From CAZNPW01 sp964575185 (lineage in GTDB: Bacteria; Pseudomonadota; Alphaproteobacteria; Rhodobacterales; Rhodobacteraceae): DNA of 12,860 bases. This document shows, piece by piece, positions 1 to 5,812 of the stretch. The DNA is taken from the NCBI GenBank assembly GCA_964575185.1, contig CAZNPW010000071.1:1-12860 (forward strand), read 5' to 3'. The first letter of the stretch is position 1. Every line of letters begins with the position of its first letter. The notes below the pieces were generated by a model. The model searched no databases. It saw only the letters and a program-made list of their open reading frames with translations, and had not been told where the DNA came from. A program made the translations under genes and the position numbers.

Positions 1-389
1 CCGCCAACGCCGCCGCCGGTGCCGCGGCCGACGCCGCGAATGCCGCGACCGGGGCTGCGGCGGATGCCGCGAATGCCGCGACGGGGGCTGCGGCGGATGC
101 CGCGAACGCCGCGACGGGGGCTGCGGCCGACGCCGCGAATGCCTCGACCGGGGCTGCGGCGGATGCCGCGAATGCCGCCGCAGGGGCTGCGGCGAACGCC
201 GCGACGGGGGCTGCGGCGGCGCTCGACCCGGCCAACTTCGACGTCCAGGCGTTGACCGCGCTGATCGACGGCTCGCAGCTCGACGACGCGACCAAGGCCG
301 CGCTGCGCGCGGCGGTGGAGGCGGCGGGCCAGAACCCGGCGCTGGTGCAGCCCGCAATCGACCAGGTGCGCGCCGCGCTGGGCTTGTGA
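1..389 (+). CDS. Alanine-rich repeat protein of unknown function, 3' end only
   Basis: The reading frame is open from position 3 to the TGA at 387-389, and its start lies before the window, so only the last 128 residues are seen. The first 72 residues are low-complexity Ala/Asn/Asp/Thr/Gly built from an 11-residue unit (DAANAATGAAA). They are followed by a non-repetitive tail of about 56 residues beginning LDPANFDVQALTALIDG and ending VRAALGL, which looks alpha-helical and mildly acidic. The competing Arg/Pro-rich frame at 19-255 is a shadow of the repeat. I do not recognise the family. No membrane segment, lipobox or catalytic motif is visible in this part. The repeat could be a flexible linker or spacer between an upstream domain and the helical tail, but that is inference. 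The gene ends just before a strong terminator, so it is probably the last gene of its transcript. Confidence 0.8.
   Translation, partial: ANAAAGAAADAANAATGAAADAANAATGAAADAANAATGAAADAANASTGAAADAANAAAGAAANAATGAAAALDPANFDVQALTALIDGSQLDDATKAALRAAVEAAGQNPALVQPAIDQVRAALGL
30..218 (+). repeat. 33-bp in-frame tandem repeat (about 5.7 copies)
   Basis: Consecutive 33-base units start at 30, 63, 96, 129 and 162, each encoding D-A-A-N-A-A-T-G-A-A-A. Unit 4 has Ser for one Ala, and unit 5 has Ala for Thr. A sixth unit from 195 lacks the first three residues (DAA), an in-frame loss of 9 bases. A degenerate half unit precedes them at 3-29. Units differ mostly at third positions (GAC/GAT, AAC/AAT, ACC/ACG), so they are not freshly copied, but the frame and period are kept. 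Confidence 0.9.
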
Positions 390-415
390 GGCGTTCGCCC
401 AGGCAGGGCGGGATG

Positions 416-451
416 CGCCGCGCCGGGCGACCGGCGCGGCGTTTCGCTTTT
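416..451 (+). terminator. Intrinsic terminator after the repeat-protein gene
   Basis: Positions 416-426 pair perfectly with 431-441, an 11-bp all-GC stem (core GCCGCGCCGG / CCGGCGCGGC), around a GCGA tetraloop of the stable GNRA class at 427-430. The stem is followed by TTTCGCTTTT (442-451). It lies 26 bases after the stop codon of the upstream gene. It separates that gene from aroQ. Confidence 0.85.
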
Positions 452-468
452 GCGCGCCGGGGCCTGCC

Positions 469-496
469 TTGCAGGCGCGCCCGGATCGGGTAGGCT
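469..496 (+). promoter_or_regulatory. Possible promoter for aroQ
   Basis: A TTGCAG (469-474) and a TAGGCT (491-496) stand 16 bases apart, between the upstream terminator and the aroQ start, and would give a short leader of about a dozen bases. The match to a sigma-70 promoter is modest. The -35 candidate lies in a small hairpin (GCCTGC at 462-467 pairing with GCAGGC at 471-476). A promoter is expected here because of the terminator just before, but the exact boxes are uncertain. Confidence 0.3.
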
Positions 497-516
497 GCCG
501 CCGCCGGAGACCCGCG

Positions 517-954
517 ATGCCCCCCACCGTCTGCCTGCTGAACGGCCCGAACCTGAACCTGCTCGGCCAGCGCCAGCCCGAGGTCTACGGGCGCGCGACG
601 CTGGACGACGTGGTGGCGGCCTGCCGCGCGCTGGGGGCCGAGCTGGGGCTGGCGGTGGACCCCTTCCAGTCGAACCACGAGGGCGCGCTGATCGACCGCA
701 TCCATGCGGCGCGGGAGGTGGCGGCGGCGATCGTCGTCAATCCGGGCGGGCTGTCGCATACCTCGGTCGCGCTGCTCGATGCGCTGAACGCCTTCGACGG
801 GCCGGTGATCGAGGTGCACATCAGCCAGATCCACCGGCGCGAGCCGTTCCGCCACCACTCCTACGTCAGCCAGCGCGCGGACGGGGTGATCGCGGGCTGC
901 GGCACCGACGGCTACCTGCTCGCGCTGCGGCGGGTGGCGGCGCTGCTGGCATGA
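517..954 (+). CDS. aroQ: Type II 3-dehydroquinate dehydratase
   Basis: This cytoplasmic enzyme converts 3-dehydroquinate to 3-dehydroshikimate in the shikimate pathway. Its 145 residues match the usual length of the small dodecameric type II family. The N-terminal LLNGPNLNLLGQRQPEVYG carries the lid residues Arg19 and catalytic Tyr24. Asn53 and His54 (FQSNHEG), Asn75 (VVNPG), His81, Glu99 and His101 (EVHIS), and Arg108 lie where family active-site residues are expected. NPGGLSHTS is a variant of the commoner NPGAYTHTS. The ATG at 517 was chosen because GGAGA lies 6 bases upstream and the protein then begins in the conserved strand; the frame is open further upstream, but that extension is not conserved. 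Its TGA overlaps the ATG of the next gene (ATGA at 951-954), so the two are probably translationally coupled. The type II form can serve biosynthesis or quinate breakdown, and no quinate genes are in view. Confidence 0.95.
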   Translation: MPPTVCLLNGPNLNLLGQRQPEVYGRATLDDVVAACRALGAELGLAVDPFQSNHEGALIDRIHAAREVAAAIVVNPGGLSHTSVALLDALNAFDGPVIEVHISQIHRREPFRHHSYVSQRADGVIAGCGTDGYLLALRRVAALLA

Positions 955-1718
955 CGGAGCTGCCGCGCAACCCGTTCAAGGCCGCGCTGGCCGCGGGGCG
1001 GCACCAGACGGGCCTGTGGTGCATGATCCCGGGGCCACTGGTGGCCGAGGCGCTGGCGACCTGCGGCTACGACTGGCTGCTGCTCGATACCGAGCACACG
1101 GTGACCGACGTGCCCGACATCCTGCCGATGCTGCAGGCGGTGGCGGCCTATCCGGTCGCGCCGGTGGTGCGGGCGCAGTGGAACGACGCGGTGCTGGTCA
1201 AGCGGCTTCTCGATCTGGGCGTGCAGACGCTGATGCTGCCTTATGTCCAGACGGCCGAGGAGGCGCGGGCGGCGGTGCGGGCGATGCGCTATGCGCCGGC
1301 GGGGATCCGGGGGGTGTCGGGCATGACGCGGGCGACGCGCTATGGCGGCATCGCGGGCTATCAGGCGCGGGCTGCGGACGAGCTATGCCTGATCGTGCAG
1401 ATCGAGACCGCCGACGCGGTGACGCGCATCCCCGAGATCGCCGCGGTCGAAGGCGTGGACGCGCTGTTCGTGGGGCCTGCGGACCTTGCCGCGAGCATGG
1501 GGCACGGGGCCGACCTGTCGCACCCCGAGGTGCGGCACATGATCCACCGCGCGATCGCCGCGATCCGCGCCGCGGGCAAGCCCGCGGGCATCCTGACGGT
1601 GGACGAGGGGTTCGCCGGCCAGTGCATCGCCTGGGGCACGGCCTTCACCGCCGTGGGGGTGGACATGACGCTGCTGGTGGGGGCCGCGCGCGCGCTGCGG
1701 GGGCGGTTTCCTGGCTGA
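951..1718 (+). CDS. HpcH/HpaI family class II aldolase (2-keto-3-deoxy acid aldolase type)
   Basis: The 255-residue product is a metal-dependent pyruvate aldolase of the HpcH/HpaI family. Members reversibly cleave 2-keto-3-deoxy or 4-hydroxy-2-oxo acids to pyruvate plus an aldehyde (HpaI, GarL and RhmA are examples). The catalytic set is intact: His49 in LLLDTEHT, Arg74 in PVVRAQWND, Glu152 in LIVQIETAD and Asp178 in FVGPADLAASMG, the last two being the expected divalent-metal ligands. LMLPYVQTAEEARAAVRAMRY is the usual substrate-side segment. Motifs do not separate 4-hydroxy-2-oxoheptanedioate from 2-keto-3-deoxyrhamnonate or -glucarate specificity, so no gene symbol is given. The start overlaps the aroQ stop by four bases, giving a two-gene operon whose functional link is unclear. 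The product of the sugar-acid dehydratase at 5813-7318 would be a plausible substrate type, but this is inference. Confidence 0.9.
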   Translation: MTELPRNPFKAALAAGRHQTGLWCMIPGPLVAEALATCGYDWLLLDTEHTVTDVPDILPMLQAVAAYPVAPVVRAQWNDAVLVKRLLDLGVQTLMLPYVQTAEEARAAVRAMRYAPAGIRGVSGMTRATRYGGIAGYQARAADELCLIVQIETADAVTRIPEIAAVEGVDALFVGPADLAASMGHGADLSHPEVRHMIHRAIAAIRAAGKPAGILTVDEGFAGQCIAWGTAFTAVGVDMTLLVGAARALRGRFPG

Positions 1719-1740
1719 GCGCGGTCCCGGCGGCGGGGCC

Positions 1741-1800
1741 GGACCGGGGGGGTTCACACCCCCCGGACCCCCCGTGGGATATTTCCGGGAAGATGATGGG
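1741..1800 (+). repeat. GC hairpin plus GATATTT-type intergenic element
   Basis: CCGGGGGG (1744-1751) pairs with CCCCCCGG (1759-1766) around a 7-base loop, followed by a C run and GGGATATTTCCGGGAAGATGA (ending near 1797). There is no real T tract, so it is a weak terminator by the classic rule. It lies directly after the aldolase gene and fills most of the gap to the next one. From memory, hairpins followed by GGAGTATTT/GGGATATTT and a purine-rich GATGA block recur between genes in many Rhodobacteraceae. Only one copy is in this window, so the repeat status is not shown here. Its end (GGGAAG at 1787-1792) could serve as the ribosome binding site of the GTG start at 1801. Confidence 0.55.
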
Positions 1801-2886
1801 GTGTTCCGATGGCACCCTGCGGCCCGCCTGGTCGACGGGGAACGGACGTGCGACGGGCCGCGGGCGGCGGTCGCGCTGGTGCCGGAGGAGCTTGCGGCGC
1901 TGCCCGGGGTCTTCGGCGGGCACGGGTTCCGCGTCGGAGGCGCGGGGCCGCTGGTGGCCGGGCCGGGCGCGTTCGAGACGCTGACCGGGGGCACGACCGC
2001 CGCGCCGCGGCGGGTGCTGCGGACGCAAGCTTCGTGGGTCGCGAGTTTCGCGGTGGATGCGGGGCTGCACGGGATCGGTCCGGGGGTGCGGGTGGGCGTG
2101 CCGGGCCGGATGTCGCATTCGCTCGCGCTCTATGGCGCGCTGTGCGGGCTGCATCTGGGGGCGACGGTGGCGGCGGGGCCGGCGGGGGCCGAGGTGCTGT
2201 GGGCGACGCCCGCGCAGCTCGGTGTCCTGCGCGGCCCGCTGCCGGGGCTGCGGCGCATCGTCTGCGGCGGCGGGCCGTTTCCGCTTGCGCTCGCCGCGCA
2301 TCTGGCGCGGGTCGCGCCGGGGGCGGAGGTCTGCGTCTTCTACGGCACCGCCGAGACATCGTTCCTGACGCTCGCCACCGCCGGGGAAGCGGCGGCGGGG
2401 CTGGCCGGGCGGGCCTACCCGGGGGTCAACCTGACGGTCGACGGAAGCCCCGGCGAGATCGGCGCGGCGAGCCCCTATCTTGCCGCGGGCTATGCCTCGG
2501 ACCCCGGCCCGGCGCGGTGGGAGCGCGGGCGGTGCTGGCCGGGCGAGTGGGGGGTGATGGAGGGCGGCGTCCTGCGGGTGCTGGGGCGCGCGGGGCGGAT
2601 GGTCACGGTCGCCGACGTGAACGTCTGGCCCGAGGCGGTGGAGGGCTGGCTGCTGCGCCAGCCGGGAGTCCTGCAGGCGGCCGTCCTGGCGCGGCCCGAC
2701 GCGCGGCGGGGGCATGTGCTGGTGGCCGCGGTGATGGGTGCGCCCGGCCCCGGGCTGACGGCGCGTGCGCGCGAGGCCCTGGGGCCGGCGGCGGCCCCGC
2801 GGCGGGTGGTGCGGGTGGCGGACTGGCCGCTGCTGCCCTCGGGCAAGACCGACCTGCGCGCGCTGGAGGCGCGGCTGTGGCGGTGA
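1801..2886 (+). CDS. Short, divergent acyl-CoA synthetase-like (ANL superfamily) protein
   Basis: This is an adenylate-forming enzyme of the acyl-CoA synthetase type, expected to activate a carboxylic acid with ATP and pass it to CoA or another thiol. Visible motifs are TGGTTAAPRRV at 62-72 (the P-loop-like A3 motif), YGTAE at 181-185 (A5), GRAGRMVTVADVNVWPEAVE from 262 (A8) and LPSGKTDL with the catalytic Lys349 (A10). It has only 361 residues where 500-550 is usual. The A3 motif comes about 100 residues early, so much of the N-terminal subdomain is missing. The conserved Gly-Asp of the A7 region appears as GEW, and the acidic residue of A8 (GRxxDM) is Arg266. GTG 1801 was chosen because GGGAAG lies 8 bases upstream; an in-frame GTG at 1774 would add nine residues from the repeat. 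The gene overlaps the thiolase-like gene (GTGA) and faces bioY. The substrate is unknown. Confidence 0.8.
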   Translation: MFRWHPAARLVDGERTCDGPRAAVALVPEELAALPGVFGGHGFRVGGAGPLVAGPGAFETLTGGTTAAPRRVLRTQASWVASFAVDAGLHGIGPGVRVGVPGRMSHSLALYGALCGLHLGATVAAGPAGAEVLWATPAQLGVLRGPLPGLRRIVCGGGPFPLALAAHLARVAPGAEVCVFYGTAETSFLTLATAGEAAAGLAGRAYPGVNLTVDGSPGEIGAASPYLAAGYASDPGPARWERGRCWPGEWGVMEGGVLRVLGRAGRMVTVADVNVWPEAVEGWLLRQPGVLQAAVLARPDARRGHVLVAAVMGAPGPGLTARAREALGPAAAPRRVVRVADWPLLPSGKTDLRALEARLWR

Positions 2887-3926
2887 TCCTGGCCGCCCGC
2901 CGCACCGCGGTGGTGCCGCGCGGCGGGGCGTTCCGCGCGCTGTCGCTGGAGGCGCTGGCGGTGCCGGTGGTGCGGGCGCTGCTGGCGGATGCGGGGCTGC
3001 CCGGCGAGGCGGTCGACGAGGTGATCGTCGCCGACGCCATCGGCCCCGGCGGCAACCCGGCGCGGCGGGTGGCGCTGGCGGCCGGGCTGCCCGCGCGGGT
3101 GGCGGGGCTGACGATCGACCGGCAGTGCGTCGGCGGCCTCGATGCCGTCGGGCTGGCCGTCGCGCTGGTGGCGCAGGGCGCGCGGGTGGTGGTGGCGGGG
3201 GGCGTCGAGAGCCACTCGCGGCGGCCCCTGCGCGCGATGCCGGGGCCGCAGGGGTGGGTGCCCTACGACCAGGCACCCTTCACCCCCTGGCCCGACCGCG
3301 ATCCGCCGATGCACGCGGCGGCGGCGGGGCTGGCCGTGCGCGCGGGGATCGGGCGGGCGGCGCAGGAGGCCTTTGCCGTGGCAAGCCACGCGAAGGCGCT
3401 CGCGGTGGCCGCATGGCCCGAGATCGTGCCGGTCGCGGGGGTGGCGCGGGACCCCTTCGCGCGCGTGCTGACCCCGGCGCTGCTGGCGCGCGCGCCGGTG
3501 CTGGCGGGCGACGTGACCGCGGCGACCACGGCGGTCGCGGCGGACGGGGCGGCCTTCGTGGTGGTGGCGCGCGACGGCCCGGGGTTGCGGATCCTGCGCC
3601 ACGCGACGGTCGGGGCGGTGCCCGACGACCCGGCGGCGGCGGCGGTGCCCGCGGCGCGGGCGGTGCTCGACGGCCCCGTCGCCTTGGCCGAGATCATGGA
3701 GGCCTATGCGGCGCAGGCGATCCATACGGTCGCGGCGCTGGGGCTCGACCCGGCGGTCGTGAACCCGCAGGGCGGGGCGCTGGCGCGGGGGCATCCGATC
3801 GGGGCCTCGGGCGCGATCCTCGCGGTGCGGCTGTTCCACGGGCTGCGGGCCGGGCGCGGCCTTGCCGCAATTGCGGGGGCGGGGGGGCTGGGGTCGGCGC
3901 TGCTGGTGGAGCGGTCAGGCGCGTGA
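2883..3926 (+). CDS. Thiolase-like protein with altered catalytic loops
   Basis: The 347-residue product has the thiolase fold sequence throughout: an N-terminal ILAARRTAVVPRGG, the nucleophile Cys82 in DRQCVGGLDAV, GGVESHS, and GGALARGHPIGASGA with His304. Thiolases move or cleave acyl groups between CoA esters (acetoacetyl-CoA or 3-ketoacyl-CoA). Two catalytic loops are changed: the NEAF motif reads MEAY (Met272 for Asn), and the C-terminal CxGGG loop reads AGAGG (Ala331 for the second Cys, which acts as acid/base). It is also 40-50 residues shorter than typical thiolases. The GTG at 2883 overlaps the upstream TGA, so it is coupled to the ligase-like gene. The acyl-enzyme Cys and the GHP His remain, so acyl transfer may be retained while normal Claisen condensation or thiolysis is doubtful. 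The substrate is unknown; its place beside bioYNM suggests a biotin or pimelate link, which is inference. Confidence 0.82.
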   Translation: MILAARRTAVVPRGGAFRALSLEALAVPVVRALLADAGLPGEAVDEVIVADAIGPGGNPARRVALAAGLPARVAGLTIDRQCVGGLDAVGLAVALVAQGARVVVAGGVESHSRRPLRAMPGPQGWVPYDQAPFTPWPDRDPPMHAAAAGLAVRAGIGRAAQEAFAVASHAKALAVAAWPEIVPVAGVARDPFARVLTPALLARAPVLAGDVTAATTAVAADGAAFVVVARDGPGLRILRHATVGAVPDDPAAAAVPAARAVLDGPVALAEIMEAYAAQAIHTVAALGLDPAVVNPQGGALARGHPIGASGAILAVRLFHGLRAGRGLAAIAGAGGLGSALLVERSGA

Positions 3927-4457
3927 GAGGAGCACGCCGGGGCGCATCCGCGCGAGGCTCGCGGTGACCGCGCCGCAGAGGACGGCCTTCAGGATGTCGC
4001 CGGGCAGGAAGGCGCCCACGAGCAGCATCGCCTCGGGCAGGGTCACGCCCAGCCGCCAGGCCATGCCGGTGACGCCGAAGGCGTAGAGGACGGCGACGCC
4101 GCCGATCACGCCGCCCGCGAAGGCGGCAAGGCCGACGGGCAGGGTCGTGCGCTCCACCACCCAGCCCGCGACGAAGGCCGCGACGGGGAAGCCCAGGACG
4201 AAGCCGATCCGCGGCGTGCCCCAGACGGCCCAGAGGTTCGCGCCCCCGGACAGGAGCGGCAGGCCCGCGGCAAGCAGGCCGACGAACAGCAGCACCGCCA
4301 GCGCCCCGCGCCGCGCGCCGAGCACGGTGCCTGCCAGCATCACCCCCAGCGACTGCGCGGTGATCGGAACGCCGGCGGCGAGCTCGATGCGCGGCACGAG
4401 GCCGAGGACGGCGATCAGCGCCGCGAAGAGCGCGACATAGGCGAGATTCCTTTCCAT
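3915..4457 (-). CDS. bioY: Biotin ECF transporter substrate-binding subunit BioY
   Basis: BioY is the membrane S component that binds biotin in an energy-coupling-factor transporter. The 180-residue product is almost entirely hydrophobic, with about six membrane segments. It contains the family pattern PITAQSLGVMLAGTVLGARRG (31-51), then LLAAGLPLLSGG, GFVLGFPVAA in place of the usual GGYLLGFPLA, and a C-terminal FLPGDILKAVL. The ATG at 4457 was chosen over an earlier in-frame ATG (4496) because AAGGGGGACGGA lies just upstream and the upstream extension is basic and unlike the family. The gene is third in bioM-bioN-bioY, 40 bases after bioN. Its stop codon lies inside the 3' end of the convergent thiolase-like gene (12-base overlap), with no terminator between them. 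I see no TTATNNATAA-type BioR site, so regulation by BioR is not supported within this window. Confidence 0.93.
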   Translation of the reverse strand: MERNLAYVALFAALIAVLGLVPRIELAAGVPITAQSLGVMLAGTVLGARRGALAVLLFVGLLAAGLPLLSGGANLWAVWGTPRIGFVLGFPVAAFVAGWVVERTTLPVGLAAFAGGVIGGVAVLYAFGVTGMAWRLGVTLPEAMLLVGAFLPGDILKAVLCGAVTASLARMRPGVLLSRA

Positions 4458-4497
4458 TCCGTCCCCCTTGCGGCGTCTGGCGCGCCCGTGGCGCACC

Positions 4498-5094
4498 CTA
4501 GTCCGCGCCGCCGCGGGCGCGCAAGGCTTCGGCTGCGCGGTCCGCGGTGTCGATCGCGGCGAGCGTCAGGGGCGGCAGCAGGCGGTGCAGCGGACGGCGG
4601 GGGCTGCGGGCCGCCCAGGCCTCGCGCAGGCGGGCGGCGGAGAGCATCAGGTCGGGGATGAAGCGGATGGCGAGCGCAAGCGCCAGCGCGAGGCGGCGGG
4701 GCGGGATCAGCGGTCTCAGGGGCGACAGCACGCGGGTCAGGACGGCGATCATGTCGGACAGGCGGGTGGTCATGGTCACGAGGGTCGCGGCCATGACCGC
4801 GGCGGTCATCCGCAGGACGACCGCGAGGCCCTCGACCGGCGTGCCGCGCCAGAGGTGCCAGACCAGGGCCACGGCGGCGAAGGGCCAGAGCGGCCCGAGA
4901 CGCCGCAGCGCGAAGGGCAGCGTGCGCGGGTCGCCCGCGAGGTGGAGCGCCGCGACTGCGGCCAGCGCCGCAAGGGGCGGCCAGGGGCCGGAGGTCAGGA
5001 ACAGCGCCGTGGTACCGAGGGCGAGGCCCGCGAGCTTGGCCCCGGCGGGGACGCGCCGGAGCGGGTGGTCATAGGGGCAGGTCAGTGTCAGCAT
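4498..5094 (-). CDS. bioN: Biotin ECF transporter transmembrane subunit BioN
   Basis: BioN is the T component (CbiQ/EcfT family) that couples ATP hydrolysis by BioM to BioY. The 198-residue product begins MLTLTCPYDHPLRRVPAGAKL and has four to five hydrophobic segments. The two Arg-containing coupling signatures reported for T components are present: Ala-Arg-Ser at 162-164 (WAARSPRR) and Ala-Arg-Gly at 193-195 (LRARGGAD), which contact the ATPase. The ATG at 5094 overlaps the end of bioM by 26 bases. A GGAGG about 12 bases upstream is a rather distant Shine-Dalgarno site, but the protein start fits the family. An upstream TTG (5121) would add nine mostly Arg residues and is less likely. The overlap implies coupled translation with bioM. 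Confidence 0.92.
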   Translation of the reverse strand: MLTLTCPYDHPLRRVPAGAKLAGLALGTTALFLTSGPWPPLAALAAVAALHLAGDPRTLPFALRRLGPLWPFAAVALVWHLWRGTPVEGLAVVLRMTAAVMAATLVTMTTRLSDMIAVLTRVLSPLRPLIPPRRLALALALAIRFIPDLMLSAARLREAWAARSPRRPLHRLLPPLTLAAIDTADRAAEALRARGGAD

Positions 5095-5779
5095 CGCGCG
5101 CCGCCGCCTCCATCGCAGCAAGGTAGGCCGGGATCACCGCGCCGGGCGGGCCGTCCATCGCCAGCCGCCCGGCCTCGAGCCACAGGACGCGGTCGGTGGC
5201 GGCGAGATGCGCGGGGTCATGGCTGATGGTGAGGGTGCGCTGGGGCAGGGCGGCGAGGGTCCGGGCGAGGCGGCCCTGCGTCGGCAGGTCGAGGCCCGCG
5301 AAGGGCTCGTCGAGCAGGAGCGTCGCGGGGGCCATCGCGAGCACCGCCATCAGGCAGAGGTAATGGCGCTGGCCCTGCGACAGCGTGTGGGTCGCCGCAG
5401 CGGCCCAGTGGCTGCGCCCGTGCGCGGCGAGCGTGGCGGCGGCGGCGGCCTGCGGGTCCGCGTGGCCGAGCTGCGCCAGCCCGAAGGCGACTTCCTCGGC
5501 GACGGTGGGAAAGAGGATCTGGTGGTCGGGGTTCTGGAACAGGATGCCGAGGCGGGCGATCAGCCCCTTGCGGTCGCCCGAAGGGTCGATGCCGTCGACG
5601 GTCACGGTGCCGCTGGTGGGCGCGACGAGCCCCGCAATGAGGCGCAGGAGCGTGGTCTTGCCCGAGCCGTTCCGGCCGAGGATGCCGATGCGGCGTTCGG
5701 CCAGGGCGAGCGTCAGGGGGTGCAGGATGACCCGGCCATCGGCCGCAAACCCCGCCCGGTCAAGATGCAACCCGTCCAT
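5069..5779 (-). CDS. bioM: Biotin ECF transporter ATPase BioM
   Basis: This 236-residue ABC ATPase powers biotin uptake through BioN and BioY. The motifs are complete: Walker A GRNGSGKTT (35-43), Q-loop Gln82 within FQNPDHQILFPT, signature LSQGQ (133-137, the ECF-type variant of LSGGQ), Walker B LLLDEP (154-159, Glu158 catalytic) and H-loop His187 in SHD. FQNPDHQ is characteristic of ECF/CbiO-type ATPases. It lies 33 bases downstream of the dehydratase gene on the same strand, with only a weak 4-bp hairpin and no T tract between, so transcription from the dehydratase promoter may continue into bioMNY. No separate promoter is evident in that gap; one inside the end of the dehydratase gene cannot be excluded. 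Confidence 0.94.
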   Translation of the reverse strand: MDGLHLDRAGFAADGRVILHPLTLALAERRIGILGRNGSGKTTLLRLIAGLVAPTSGTVTVDGIDPSGDRKGLIARLGILFQNPDHQILFPTVAEEVAFGLAQLGHADPQAAAAATLAAHGRSHWAAAATHTLSQGQRHYLCLMAVLAMAPATLLLDEPFAGLDLPTQGRLARTLAALPQRTLTISHDPAHLAATDRVLWLEAGRLAMDGPPGAVIPAYLAAMEAAARDADTDLPL

Positions 5780-5812
5780 CGCCGGGGGCTTAGCCCGCCC
5801 GCGCGGCGATTG

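Noticed and set aside
3..218. CRISPR-like regular repeat
   Set aside because: The 33-base units are contiguous with no spacers, keep a coding frame, and vary at third positions, so this is a protein-coding tandem repeat.
1809..2882. Open frame extending the thiolase-like gene upstream
   Set aside because: This part is Gly/Ala/Arg-rich and out of frame with the recognisable ligase motifs; the conserved thiolase start is at 2883.
1645..3276. A 543-codon Pro/Arg-rich frame on the minus strand
   Set aside because: It is antisense to the aldolase end, the ligase-like gene and the thiolase-like gene; no motif or ribosome site supports it.
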